Part shown: positions 6,719 to 14,803 of the stretch, in pieces
Position numbering within the stretch: the first letter of the stretch is position 1
Layout: every line of letters begins with the position of its first letter
DNA from: JAEUKH01 sp964447205
GTDB lineage: Bacteria; Myxococcota_A; Polyangia; Polyangiales; Ga0077539
Direction: 5' to 3'
Length of the DNA: 64,000 bases
Assembly (NCBI GenBank): GCA_964447205.1
Contig: CAYUSB010000024.1
Location: forward strand, 1-64,000
Notes under the pieces: generated by a model
Databases searched by the model: none
The model's input: the letters and a program-made list of their open reading frames with translations, nothing else
Told to the model about the DNA's origin: nothing
Made by a program: the position numbers and the translations under genes

Positions 6719-8821
6719 ATGATGCGTGCCGCGTACTGTGCCTCCCTCGCCCTGGTCGGGCTCATTCAGGGCTGCGGCGACGCCGCCCCCGCGGCCCCGC
6801 CCCGTCGCGCCCTGCCCGCGGTGACGGTGGCCGACCTGCGCCTCGACGCCTTCTCCGACGGGGCCTTCACCCTCCGGGCGGGCGATCGCACCCTGCTCGC
6901 CGCCCATCGCGCCCCCGTCGTGGCCCGGCGCTACGTCGAGCGACCCCGGATGGCCTTCGGGATCTACACCTTCTCGCGCACGGAGGAGACCGTGGTCCGG
7001 CCCGGGGCCGACTTCACCGCCCGCGTCGACGGCGACACCCTCGAGCTGCGCGGAACCGGCGACGGGGCCACCGCCACCCTGCGCCTCCGTCGGGTCTCGC
7101 CCGGCGAGGTGGAGCTTCGTGCGGCCCTCGACGCCGCGACCCCCGTACGCGCCCTGGGCCTCCGCCTCGCGTGCGCGCCCGATGCGGCCTTTCTCGGCTT
7201 CGGCGAGCAGTACAACGCCGTCGACCACCGCGGGCGGACCTTCCCGCTCTGGGTGAGCGAGCAGGGCATCGGCCGACCCGAGCGGCGCCGCAACGCCTTC
7301 TCCGGCGATCACACCACGACGTATTTCCCCGTGCCCTTCTTCCTCGACCCGGGGGCCGGCCTCGGGCTCGCCGTCGACACCGACGCCCGCGTCGACGCCG
7401 ACCTCTGCGCCACCGACCCGACGGAGTACGGGCTCGAGGCCGCCGCCCCAGAGCCCGTGGTGTTTCATCTCTACACCGGCCCGACCCCCGCCGACGTGAT
7501 GCGCGACTGGACCCTCCTCCAGGGCCGCACCGCCGCCGTGCCTCCGTGGGCTGTCGAGGGCGTCTGGCTGGCCGTGCAAGGAGGCCCCGAGCCCGTGCGC
7601 GAGGCCGTACGACGGGCCCAATCCGCGGGCCTGCCCCTGGCCGCGATCTGGTCGCAGGACTGGGTGGGACGGCGCGAATTTGGACTCGGCAACGTCGGGG
7701 TCCGCTACCGCTGGAGCGTCGACGCGGGGCTCTACCCCGACCTGCCCGCCCTCATCGCCGAGCTCCGCAGCCAGAACATCCGCTTCCTCGGCTACATGAA
7801 CCCCTTCATCGTGCCCGAGCAGGACCTCTGGGAGCCCGCCGTACGCGAGGGGTACATCGTTCGGAACGCGGCCGGACAGCCCATCACCTTCCCCATTTCG
7901 GTGCTCACCGGCGGCGTGTGGGACGTGACCAACCCCCGGGCCGTGGCCTGGTACCAGGGCTTCGCCCGCGCGGCCCTGGCCATGGGACAGGCCGGCTGGA
8001 TGCACGACTTCGGCGAGTGGCTCCCCCTCGACGCCGCCCTCCACGACGGCTCCGACCCGGAACGCACCCACAACCGCTACCCCACCCTCTGGCAGCGGGC
8101 CGCCCGGGAGGCGATGGAAGCGGCGCGGCCCGACGGCGACTGGATCCTGCTGTCGCGCTCGGGCTGGCTGCGCACGTCGCAGGTGTCGCAGGTGGTGTGG
8201 GCGGGCGATCAGGAGGCCACCTGGGACGCCGACGACGGCCTGCAGACGGTCATCCCCGCGATGGTATCCCTGGGCCTCGCGGGCGTCGGGTACGTCACCC
8301 ACGACGTGGCGGGCTTCTCGGGCGGACCGAGCACGAAGGAGCTGTACCAGCGCTGGGTCGAGCTCGCGGCGTTTACCCCCATCTTCCGCACCCACGAGGG
8401 CCTGCGCCGGGCCGAAAACTGGACCTGGGACCGCGACCCCGAGACCCGCGATCACTTCGTGCGCTTCGCCCGGGTGCACCGGGCCCTGGGCCCGGAGTGG
8501 ATGCGCCTCGGGGCCGAGCATCGGGCCACGGGCATGCCCATCGTTCGCGCCATGGGGCTGGCCTTTCCGGGTGACCGCGCGGGCTACGCCCTCCGCGACC
8601 AGTACATGATCGGCGATGGCCTCCTGGTGGCTCCGGTGGTCACCCCGGGGGCGACGTCACGGCGGGTTCATCTGCCGCCCGGAGCGTGGGTGGACGTGTG
8701 GGATCCGACGCGCCGTTGGACGGGTCCCCTCGATGTCACGGTGGAGGCCCCCGTCGGTCGCCCGCCGGTGTTCGCCCGCACCCCGCGGCCCGATCTGGCC
8801 GCCCTGGGCCCGGGGACGTAG
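6719..8821 (+). CDS. GH31 family alpha-glycosidase (YihQ-like lipoprotein)
   Basis: Protein of 700 aa with a lipoprotein-type signal peptide (LVGLIQGCG). It shows the GH31 N-terminal beta-sandwich (FLGFGEQYNAVDHRG) followed by a TIM barrel. The nucleophile is Asp430 in GWMHDFGEW and the acid/base is Asp497 in WAGDQ. Overall similarity recalls the E. coli YihQ sulfoquinovosidase (VWLAVQGG, IWSQDWVG, FTPIFRTHEG). However, the Arg/Trp sulfonate-binding segment is replaced by GNVGVRYRW, and the Tyr in the GGY loop is Phe533. An alpha-glucosidase with changed specificity is therefore safer than a sulfoquinovosidase. The last codons lie in a 26-bp sequence repeated at 11977. Confidence 0.9.
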   Translation: MMRAAYCASLALVGLIQGCGDAAPAAPPRRALPAVTVADLRLDAFSDGAFTLRAGDRTLLAAHRAPVVARRYVERPRMAFGIYTFSRTEETVVRPGADFTARVDGDTLELRGTGDGATATLRLRRVSPGEVELRAALDAATPVRALGLRLACAPDAAFLGFGEQYNAVDHRGRTFPLWVSEQGIGRPERRRNAFSGDHTTTYFPVPFFLDPGAGLGLAVDTDARVDADLCATDPTEYGLEAAAPEPVVFHLYTGPTPADVMRDWTLLQGRTAAVPPWAVEGVWLAVQGGPEPVREAVRRAQSAGLPLAAIWSQDWVGRREFGLGNVGVRYRWSVDAGLYPDLPALIAELRSQNIRFLGYMNPFIVPEQDLWEPAVREGYIVRNAAGQPITFPISVLTGGVWDVTNPRAVAWYQGFARAALAMGQAGWMHDFGEWLPLDAALHDGSDPERTHNRYPTLWQRAAREAMEAARPDGDWILLSRSGWLRTSQVSQVVWAGDQEATWDADDGLQTVIPAMVSLGLAGVGYVTHDVAGFSGGPSTKELYQRWVELAAFTPIFRTHEGLRRAENWTWDRDPETRDHFVRFARVHRALGPEWMRLGAEHRATGMPIVRAMGLAFPGDRAGYALRDQYMIGDGLLVAPVVTPGATSRRVHLPPGAWVDVWDPTRRWTGPLDVTVEAPVGRPPVFARTPRPDLAALGPGT

Positions 8822-8826
8822 CCCGG
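8801..8826 (+). repeat. 26-bp direct repeat, left copy
   Basis: GCCCTGGGCCCGGGGACGTA followed by GCCCGG is repeated perfectly at 11977-12002. It includes the last codons and TAG stop of the GH31 gene. The two copies bracket 3.15 kb holding a toxin-antitoxin pair and decayed genes, as attachment sites or a recombination scar would. Confidence 0.85.
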
Positions 8827-8885
8827 GGTCCGGCGCGCCACATCCACGGCGTCCGGCGCGAGATCGGCGGCGGTGAGCCGACGGC

Positions 8886-9590
8886 TCATTGCGCCCGGCG
8901 CTCCAGGTGGCGGATGCGCTGCCACAGCAGGGCCGGGGACACGGTGGTCATGCGCATCGCCTGCATGCACTCCGCCAGCCGCCCAGGCCGCTCGCGCAGC
9001 CCTGCGACGGCGCGCAGCAGGTCCCTGCGCACCGCGTCGCCATAGGCGGCGTGGGCCTTGTCCAAGGCCTGCACGAGCAAGGGTTTGGGCGGCGCCATCA
9101 TGGCCAGATCGATCAAATCGCGGCTGCGCACGCTGTCGTCGCGCCAGCGGTCGGCGTTGGCCAGCAGCTTGCTCGCGGCCATGTCCAGCGGCGTCAGCGT
9201 GGCGACGCCGCATACGCGGTCCTCGGGGCCCGGTGGCTGCAGCACGATGCGGCCTTCGTTCACGATCTCCAGCTTGATGTCGACGCCCTCCACCTGGACC
9301 AGGGTGCGGATGCCGTACTGGTCTGCGCGCACTTCACGGCTTTGCTGCAGCGACTGGCCCTCGCGCAGCAGGGGACGCACGCCGTCCGGGCCCGTCAGCA
9401 GTTGGCGCAGAGCGCGGTAACCCGGGAGGCTCGAGACCAGGAAATCGATGTCGACCGATTCGCGGTACTCGCCGTATCGCAACGCCATGGCGGTGCCGCC
9501 GCCGAACAGACAATCGTGTGCCAGCAACCGGGTGGCATCGAGCGTGCCCAACACGTAGGCGACGCGTAGGTGATGGGGCCGCTCAAACAA
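8886..9590 (-). CDS. AbiEii/AbiGii-family nucleotidyltransferase toxin
   Basis: Protein of 234 aa with the nucleotidyltransferase core of AbiEii-type toxins: LFGGGTAMALRYGEYRESVD (the GG-x-T-A motif) followed by DIDFLVSS, where two Asp residues bind metal. LEIVNEGRI supplies a likely third acidic residue, and LTPLDMAASKLLANADRW follows as in the family. Such enzymes add nucleotides to tRNA or other acceptors and act as toxins or phage-abortive factors. It overlaps the XRE-type gene by 8 nt and is translated after it, so the two form one operon. Amino-acid style resembles proteobacterial accessory genes. Confidence 0.88.
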   Translation of the reverse strand: MFERPHHLRVAYVLGTLDATRLLAHDCLFGGGTAMALRYGEYRESVDIDFLVSSLPGYRALRQLLTGPDGVRPLLREGQSLQQSREVRADQYGIRTLVQVEGVDIKLEIVNEGRIVLQPPGPEDRVCGVATLTPLDMAASKLLANADRWRDDSVRSRDLIDLAMMAPPKPLLVQALDKAHAAYGDAVRRDLLRAVAGLRERPGRLAECMQAMRMTTVSPALLWQRIRHLERRAQ

Positions 9591-10050
9591 GCAGGCGCCC
9601 CCCTTGGGCTGCGGCCAACGCCTGCACGAGCGCGCGCTCCGCCGGGCTCAGCGATGCGACATCGACGTGCCGCCAGTTGCGCTCGTACACGGCCAGGGCC
9701 TCGTGCACGCTCAGCTCTTCGAGGCCCGGGGTGGTCCAGGCCAGCTGGCGCAGTTGGGGATAGTCGGCCAGACGGATGCGCTCGGGCAGCGGGGCGGGTG
9801 GAGTGCGCCGCTGCGGGTCTTGTGCCATGAGTTCGAGTCCCAAGGCCAGCGCGGCCGCGAGGTAGGCGCCCATGGTGACCGACGGCTCACCGGTCTCGAT
9901 CCGGTGCCACGTCACACGTGACATGCCGGCTGCTTCGGCGGCCGCGGTTTGCGAGATCTTCAGCCCCCGGCGATGCGCCCGCAGCTGCGCACCCAGCGCT
10001 TGGAGCCGGGCGGCGGCATGGGGGGGGAGAGGAGGCGATACGGCTGGCAT
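9583..10050 (-). CDS. XRE-family helix-turn-helix antitoxin
   Basis: Protein of 155 aa. Residues about 12-75 form a Cro/CI-type HTH (LGAQLRAHRRGLKISQTAAA, then GMSRVTWHRIETGEPSVTMG). The C-terminal part, with LADYPQLRQLAW, probably binds the partner. It is upstream of and overlaps the AbiEii-like toxin gene. Classical AbiE systems use a winged-helix AbiEi antitoxin; here an XRE protein takes that place. It likely represses its own promoter, whose -10 box lies just ahead of the ATG. Confidence 0.85.
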   Translation of the reverse strand: MPAVSPPLPPHAAARLQALGAQLRAHRRGLKISQTAAAEAAGMSRVTWHRIETGEPSVTMGAYLAAALALGLELMAQDPQRRTPPAPLPERIRLADYPQLRQLAWTTPGLEELSVHEALAVYERNWRHVDVASLSPAERALVQALAAAQGGRLLV

Positions 10051-10059
10051 ATGTTTCTC

Positions 10060-10087
10060 ATTGTAAACAGATGACTACGTTTGTCTA
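10060..10087 (-). promoter_or_regulatory. Sigma-70-like promoter of the toxin-antitoxin operon
   Basis: On the minus strand TAGACA, a 16-nt spacer and TACAAT (five of six matches to each consensus hexamer) precede the XRE gene. The -10 box ends about 10 nt before the ATG at 10050, so the mRNA would have almost no leader. The region is AT-rich compared with its surroundings, in line with acquired DNA. Confidence 0.6.
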
Positions 10088-10520
10088 GGATGAGATACAA
10101 TTTTGGCATCGCCGCTTCGATCTCGTCACCCTCGCGCGGGAGCAACCGGAGGGAGGCCACGCCGTGGTTGGGCCAGGCCACGCTGGTCTCGACCACACGC
10201 TCCACGCGCCGCACGATCACCGCGTCGATGCGGCGAGGCTCGCGGGGCAGCACGTACTCCGCCACAACCTGCCACTCCTCCCGGGGAGCAACATCTCCAA
10301 CAGCAGGACGAACAGGGGGTGCCACGCGGTACGAAGGTGCGCCGCGTCTGCTCGACCGCGAAGATCGCCGACACGAGAAACGGCCCCACCTGCCGCAGCT
10401 CCCACAGACACGGCCCGTGCACCAGGAACTGAGGGACGTCGAAGCCGAACCCCGCCGCGAGGAGAGCCCCCAGGTGCCGACTTCGGCAGGCTGGTCGTCG
10501 TCGAGCGCCCCGCGGCATGC
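10085..10520 (-). pseudogene. Frameshifted remnant of an Rpn/DUF4351-like protein
   Basis: Three minus-strand frames each carry a protein-like piece in linear order: GFGFDVPQFLVHGPCLWELR, then AWHPLFVLLLEMLLP, then EEWQVVAEYVLPREPRRIDA with VIVRRVERV. The order and the HPLF...EYVLPREPRRIDAV style recall small restriction-fold proteins (Rpn/DUF4351-type) found in multicopy in Cyanobacteria and Myxococcota. At least two frameshifts separate the pieces, and the 3' part runs into the promoter of the XRE gene. Family assignment is tentative. Confidence 0.4.
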
Positions 10521-10577
10521 GGGGCCCAGGGCCGTGTTGGACAACGGATAGCGGCGGGCATACCGTCCTCGCACGCC

Positions 10578-11237
10578 ATGCGCACCACGGTTTGGTCCAA
10601 CGTGATCGGTTGCGGCTGCATCGGGATTACGTTGGTCGCCCTGCTGGGGACCTTGCGCTTCGAGGCGAGCTCCAACGTAGTAACCTCACCTGTGATCGCC
10701 GATCGCGTGTGGCGCTTCGAGGAGTCCACAGCACCGAGGGTGGGCTACCGCTCGTGGCGAGAGATGATCGGGGAGCCCTCCCCGTCGTCGTGTGAGAGTC
10801 GGCAGCTCGGCGGGTCGATACATCATTCCGAAAGCTCCACAACGTGCCGACGAACCCTCGGCGTACTCCAACTCGTCGATGAGCAATCCAGCTCCGGCGG
10901 ATACTACGGCGGCAGCAGAAGTTCTCGCACGCTCACGCTGGAGGGGGCAACGACGGCCCTGGGGCGATGCGAAGTGTACCAAGGTTATTACGACGACAAC
11001 ACCCCGCCCCCCGACCAGCGCTCGTGGAGCCGGAGCGGGGATCTCCTCTACGCGCACGACCCGCGCCGCGACCTGCACGGCTACCGCTGGGCGGGGGCGG
11101 CAACGCACTGGACCCTATGGTTCTACGGCCCCAACGCGCGGGTCGCGAAGGTGTGGCGGGCGCGCCCGTGGGTCCCCTACGCGCGCCTCGCGGCTGCGCT
11201 CTTGCTGGCCTGCGCGACGGTGGTCGTGGTCCGCTGA
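10578..11237 (+). CDS. Hypothetical membrane protein
   Basis: Protein of 219 aa with a hydrophobic segment at each end: GCGCIGITLVALLGTLRF near residue 12 and ARLAAALLLACATVVVV at the C-terminus. Between them is a soluble domain rich in Ser/Tyr/Trp (HWTLWFYGPNARVAKVWR), with several Cys. This layout recalls DUF3592-like proteins, but I cannot confirm the family. It stands alone inside the repeat-bounded segment. Confidence 0.6.
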   Translation: MRTTVWSNVIGCGCIGITLVALLGTLRFEASSNVVTSPVIADRVWRFEESTAPRVGYRSWREMIGEPSPSSCESRQLGGSIHHSESSTTCRRTLGVLQLVDEQSSSGGYYGGSRSSRTLTLEGATTALGRCEVYQGYYDDNTPPPDQRSWSRSGDLLYAHDPRRDLHGYRWAGAATHWTLWFYGPNARVAKVWRARPWVPYARLAAALLLACATVVVVR

Positions 11238-11554
11238 GCGCGGCGTGACCGCATCGACGGCCTCCCCTGGCAGGAGGCGAAACGCGGCACCGATGGCGTG
11301 TTGCGGCTCGGGGAGGCCGTCGTGCAGACGCCCCCTGCCCTGCGTCGTCACGACGGTCACGGACTTCTGCCAGGGCCACCGTGTTTGTCACCCCAGAGCG
11401 GGTACACTGGTCCGGCCCCCCAATGACCGCGCGCCTTGGGTTCCGTGTCGTGGAGCGTCACGGTCACTCCCTGGAGGCCGTCACAACGCCGGAGCTGCCT
11501 CACCTGCGGCGAGGTCGACTGCCGTGCCCGCGTCGTTCCGCGCAGGGTCGCCCC
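11238..11554. other. Intergenic stretch without recognisable gene
   Basis: I see no convincing coding frame, promoter or RNA structure in these 317 bases. It separates the membrane protein gene from a decayed reading frame and is probably degraded DNA inside the accessory patch. Confidence 0.5.
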
Positions 11555-11997
11555 GTGATCGTCCTCGTCGCCCCAGAGCCCGCCCCGTGGATCGCCCCGG
11601 TCGCCGCCGCCCTGCGCGCGGGGCCCCTCGTGATCTTCGCGCCCTGGGCCCTGCCCTCCGCCCTCACGGCACACTCGTCCGCCGCGCCCCTGCGTCGCCG
11701 CGCCCTGACCGTCGCGCCCGTACGATCGTTGCCCGGCTGGAGCGCCGTCGAGGCCCTCGCGCGGCTGTGGTCTGCCGGGCGCACCGACCGCCAGATGCGT
11801 TCCCGCTTCGCGCTCCGTGGCGCCGTCGACGCCCTCGCCGCACGCTGGCTCCCGCGGGGGTGCGCGGTGGTCATCGCCCCTGCCCTGGCAGCGCGGCGCA
11901 CCTTCGCCGAGGCGATCGCGCATAACGCGGGCACAGTGACGCGGAGGGGCTCGCCTCGGCCATCGACCGGGCCCTCGCCCTGGGCCCGGGGACGTAG
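11555..11997 (+). pseudogene. Decayed gene, possible glycosyltransferase N-terminus
   Basis: From a GTG at 11555 one frame reads VIVLVAPEPAPWIAPVAAAL, then LPGWSAVEALARLW, GRTDRQMRSRFALR and CAVVIAPALAARRTFAEA, up to about 11920. A different frame then continues AEGLASAIDRALALGPGT to a TAG at 11995-11997. The composition and the PALAARRTFAEA signature suggest the N-terminal domain of a glycosyltransferase that lost its C-terminal part. This is tentative. The tail lies in the right copy of the 26-bp repeat. Confidence 0.35.
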
Positions 11998-12002
11998 CCC
12001 GG
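11977..12002 (+). repeat. 26-bp direct repeat, right copy
   Basis: Perfect copy of the sequence at 8801-8826. In both places the repeat encodes the ending ALGPGT and a TAG stop followed by CCCGG. Sequences diverge immediately beyond the repeat. Confidence 0.85.
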
Positions 12003-12144
12003 CGTCGGCGGGGCGCGGCGATGCTTCATCGCAGCCCTCCCGTCGGCAGCGGGTCGGTCGTCACAAACGGCCGGAGCCATTGACACACCGGCCCCATCGC
12101 GAACGCGTCTCACCGACGCCGTCACCCCTGCGCCCGCTCCCGAC

Positions 12145-13359
12145 TTACCGCTCGTGCGAGCGCACGACCTCCGCCATGCGGTCGCGCTCGGACTCGGGGA
12201 TCTCCGGATACGCGGGCAGAAAGACCATGCGCGGGGGCCAGCGTTCGCAGGTTACCGCGCGCATCTCGGGACGCTCGGGCGACGGCTCCAGCGCGGTGAT
12301 GGTGCTCGTGCCCCGCGCGCCGTCGAAGCCCGCGCGCCGCAGCGCCGCCACGAGGGACGCAGGTGAACGCGACAGTACCGCGAAGAGCCAGTGGGTGCGC
12401 TCTGGCATCGCGTCGCCGAGCACCTCGACGCCTTCGAGCCGCGCACGCAACCGCTCGCCCGCCTCACGACGACGAGAGACGCGCGCGGGGTCACAGCCGG
12501 CGATGGCCTCGCGCATCGTCGCGCAGAGCGCGTCGCAGGGCCTCGACCGGATCGCGCGCAGCAGGGCCTCGGGTGAGTCCGAGGGAAAGCCCTTCACCGC
12601 GGCGGTGATGACCCCGTCAAGCGAGTCGCCCCTCCGCTCCACGGCGTGCGCGAACGCGCCGTACCGCGACGGTTCTCGCAGCGCAGACAGCCCGAGGTAG
12701 CTCCCGACCTTGCGCGCGTAGCGCCCGCGCGACTGCATCGGCCACGCGGCCATCCCCTGACGCATGCGCGCGCGAAGAGCCTCGTCTCTCACCCGCACGA
12801 GTCCGCCGCCGAGCGCGGTGGCGGTCTTGATGGAGCCGAAGCTGTGCAACGTCACGTCAGCGCACGATCCCTCCCGCAGCCGGGCGAGCGACACAAAGCC
12901 CTGCGCGTCGTCGTCGATGAGCAGCACCCCCCTCGCGCGGCACAATGCGTCGAAGCCAGCGAGCTCCGCGCGTGCGCCGAACAGCTGGGCGATCACGGCG
13001 ACGCGGATGCGCGGCGAGATCGCGTCGCGCAGCGCCTGAAGCTCCGGAGCGAGCGTGTCGGCGCGGCAGTCCAGCGGGACCGGAACGAGACCGTGCGCGC
13101 GGACGATGCGCGCCATGTCGGGGATGGTCCACGCAGAGAGGATCACCTCGCTCCCAGCGGGCAGCGCGAGCGCGCTCAAGAGGAGATCAAAGGCCGAACG
13201 CGCAGAGAGCGTGGCGATCACCTCACCCGCGGGGCACGCGAGCGCCTCCAGGGCACTCACCGAGTCCGCCGACGCCGAGACGCACGCGCCCAGCGCCCGC
13301 GCCAACGCCTCGGGCTCGATGTCGATGCGGTGCCTCGGGTGCAGCGCGCCGGGGATCAC
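12145..13359 (-). CDS. DegT/DnrJ/EryC1-like PLP-dependent aminotransferase
   Basis: Protein of 404 aa with the fold-type I PLP pattern of sugar aminotransferases: ATLSARSAFDLLLSALALP, an Asp for the pyridine nitrogen in VLLIDDDAQGF, and the Schiff-base lysine in LHSFGSIKTATALGGGL. In the family these enzymes aminate keto-sugars for polysaccharides or lipids; some act as dehydratases. It overlaps the upstream acyltransferase by ATGA, implying a shared pathway for a modified glycolipid or lipid. Codon choice leans to GCG and GAGCGC, unlike most of the window, which suggests transfer or a different selective regime. Confidence 0.85.
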   Translation of the reverse strand: MIPGALHPRHRIDIEPEALARALGACVSASADSVSALEALACPAGEVIATLSARSAFDLLLSALALPAGSEVILSAWTIPDMARIVRAHGLVPVPLDCRADTLAPELQALRDAISPRIRVAVIAQLFGARAELAGFDALCRARGVLLIDDDAQGFVSLARLREGSCADVTLHSFGSIKTATALGGGLVRVRDEALRARMRQGMAAWPMQSRGRYARKVGSYLGLSALREPSRYGAFAHAVERRGDSLDGVITAAVKGFPSDSPEALLRAIRSRPCDALCATMREAIAGCDPARVSRRREAGERLRARLEGVEVLGDAMPERTHWLFAVLSRSPASLVAALRRAGFDGARGTSTITALEPSPERPEMRAVTCERWPPRMVFLPAYPEIPESERDRMAEVVRSHER

Positions 13360-14318
13360 AAGAACCGCCGCGTGCCGCGCGTGCCGTCGGGGACGTGGCC
13401 CTCCTGCCGCTGACAGGCAGGATCAATGAGCGCGTTGATGCGATCCATCAGCGCGTCGGTGGCCGACTGCAGCACCGCCCGGTGCTCGCGCTCGTGCTCG
13501 GGGTCGAAGGGACGAAAGTCGTCAGGGAGCTCGGCGAGGTCCGGGTGCCAGGGCTCTCCGAAGCGGAGCCGGAGCGTGCCACCGCGGAGCATCGGGGTCT
13601 GCCCGATGTACACGTCCCGAGACCCGCTGATGCCCGCGGGCGCGAGCGGGATCCCCAACGCGCGCGCGAAGGTCACCGCGCCGATGCGACCGCGCCCGAG
13701 GCGCGATGAGACCGTGCCCTCGGGGTAGATGTGCAGCGAGTGCCCCGCCGCGACGGCCTCTCGCGCGAGGCGCAGCGACTCTCCCAGGAGCGCGCGATAC
13801 GTGGCCCTCCACGCGTCGCGCAGGGAGCTCCCGCTGGGGTCAAACGCGACGCCGAGGATGTCCCTGCGCTTCGATCGAAGCGCGGCGGCGAGGGGCGTGT
13901 CGGGCAGCGGCGCGTCGAGGTCCAGGTGGGCCCGCAGCGCGCGGTACTCGTCTTCGGTGGGGCGGCGACCCACCGTGTCGCTCACGTCTCGGAGGAGCAC
14001 GTAGCCCTTCGAAGCGAGCGGGACGACACCCGTGTGCTCCATCACCGGGCGCATCCAGCGCACGTGATAGTTCTTCGCCTTGGTGATCATCACCAGGGGC
14101 ACCCGCCGCGCCCACATCGCCGAGCGGAACGACAAGAAGTCATACTTCTGCGTCGAGTTCGACGCGTAGATCACGGGCGTGGCAGGAGGCGCGAAGCCGT
14201 GCAACTCAAGGCGCGTGCCGCTGAGCCGCTCCATCGGGAGATATGCCGTCGCGACGGTCCGCTCCCAGTGAGCGCTCGGGAGGATCTTGTATCGCTGCAG
14301 GTATCCCAGGTCGATCAT
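13356..14318 (-). CDS. PlsC-like 1-acyl-sn-glycerol-3-phosphate acyltransferase family protein
   Basis: Protein of 320 aa in the LPLAT fold. Motif III is clear as LHIYPEGTVSSRLGRGRIGA, with GIPLAPAGISGSRD after it. The usual catalytic HX4D motif I appears as NSTQKYD, so the His is replaced by Asn and the Asp is kept. There is also a long insert (about residues 105-170) before motif III. This may be a catalytically altered or inactive family member. First gene of a two-gene operon with the PLP enzyme. Confidence 0.8.
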   Translation of the reverse strand: MIDLGYLQRYKILPSAHWERTVATAYLPMERLSGTRLELHGFAPPATPVIYASNSTQKYDFLSFRSAMWARRVPLVMITKAKNYHVRWMRPVMEHTGVVPLASKGYVLLRDVSDTVGRRPTEDEYRALRAHLDLDAPLPDTPLAAALRSKRRDILGVAFDPSGSSLRDAWRATYRALLGESLRLAREAVAAGHSLHIYPEGTVSSRLGRGRIGAVTFARALGIPLAPAGISGSRDVYIGQTPMLRGGTLRLRFGEPWHPDLAELPDDFRPFDPEHEREHRAVLQSATDALMDRINALIDPACQRQEGHVPDGTRGTRRFL

Positions 14319-14803
14319 CGCCGCGCATGAGAGCGCAGGGCGCCGCGAGAGGGCAAGGGGGTTGCTCCGCCGGGCCGGGTCACCGACGGAGCGCTCACCG
14401 ACGATCGTCCCCGGTCGCCCGCTCCGCCCGGCGCGTATCGCCCCCGTAACCGACCGCCGAGGCCGCCGCGATCAACGCCGCGCCGCACGGTCGGGGCGGG
14501 AGGACGCTGCGAATAACGGGGAATCTGCCCCCGCTGCGGTAGGTCCGGAGCTCCACGGGGGAGGTGCTCGACGCGGCGAACCCGTGGGAGTTCCCATCCC
14601 CCTCCGACCGCGGACCCGCGCCCACGAGGAGGCGTCCCGCCACGCCTCCTCCACCGCCCAATGTCTTCGTTCAGGGCCCGGCGACGCCTACTCCGAAGCC
14701 CAACTCACCCGTCCCCACCGTCGGCTTCGGCTCGCGGCACGGACCGAACCCGGACCCGGGGCCCCGGGCCCCCGCCCGACGCCTCCCAACCCCCGTCCGA
14801 CGC
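14319..14803. other. Intergenic region upstream of the acyltransferase
   Basis: No coding frame with host-like codon use is evident in these 485 bases. It holds short palindromes, including CCCGGGGCCCCGGG near 14755 and GACGCC-TAC-GGCGTC near 14800; the latter could be a weak terminator-like hairpin behind the downstream minus-strand gene. Promoters for the acyltransferase operon presumably lie here, but no confident -35/-10 pair is visible. Confidence 0.4.

Noticed and set aside
6374..8521. Long antisense open frame across the GH31 gene
   Set aside because: High-GC genes produce long antisense frames. Its composition is Gly/Val/His-rich without domain motifs, while the plus strand shows full GH31 motifs.
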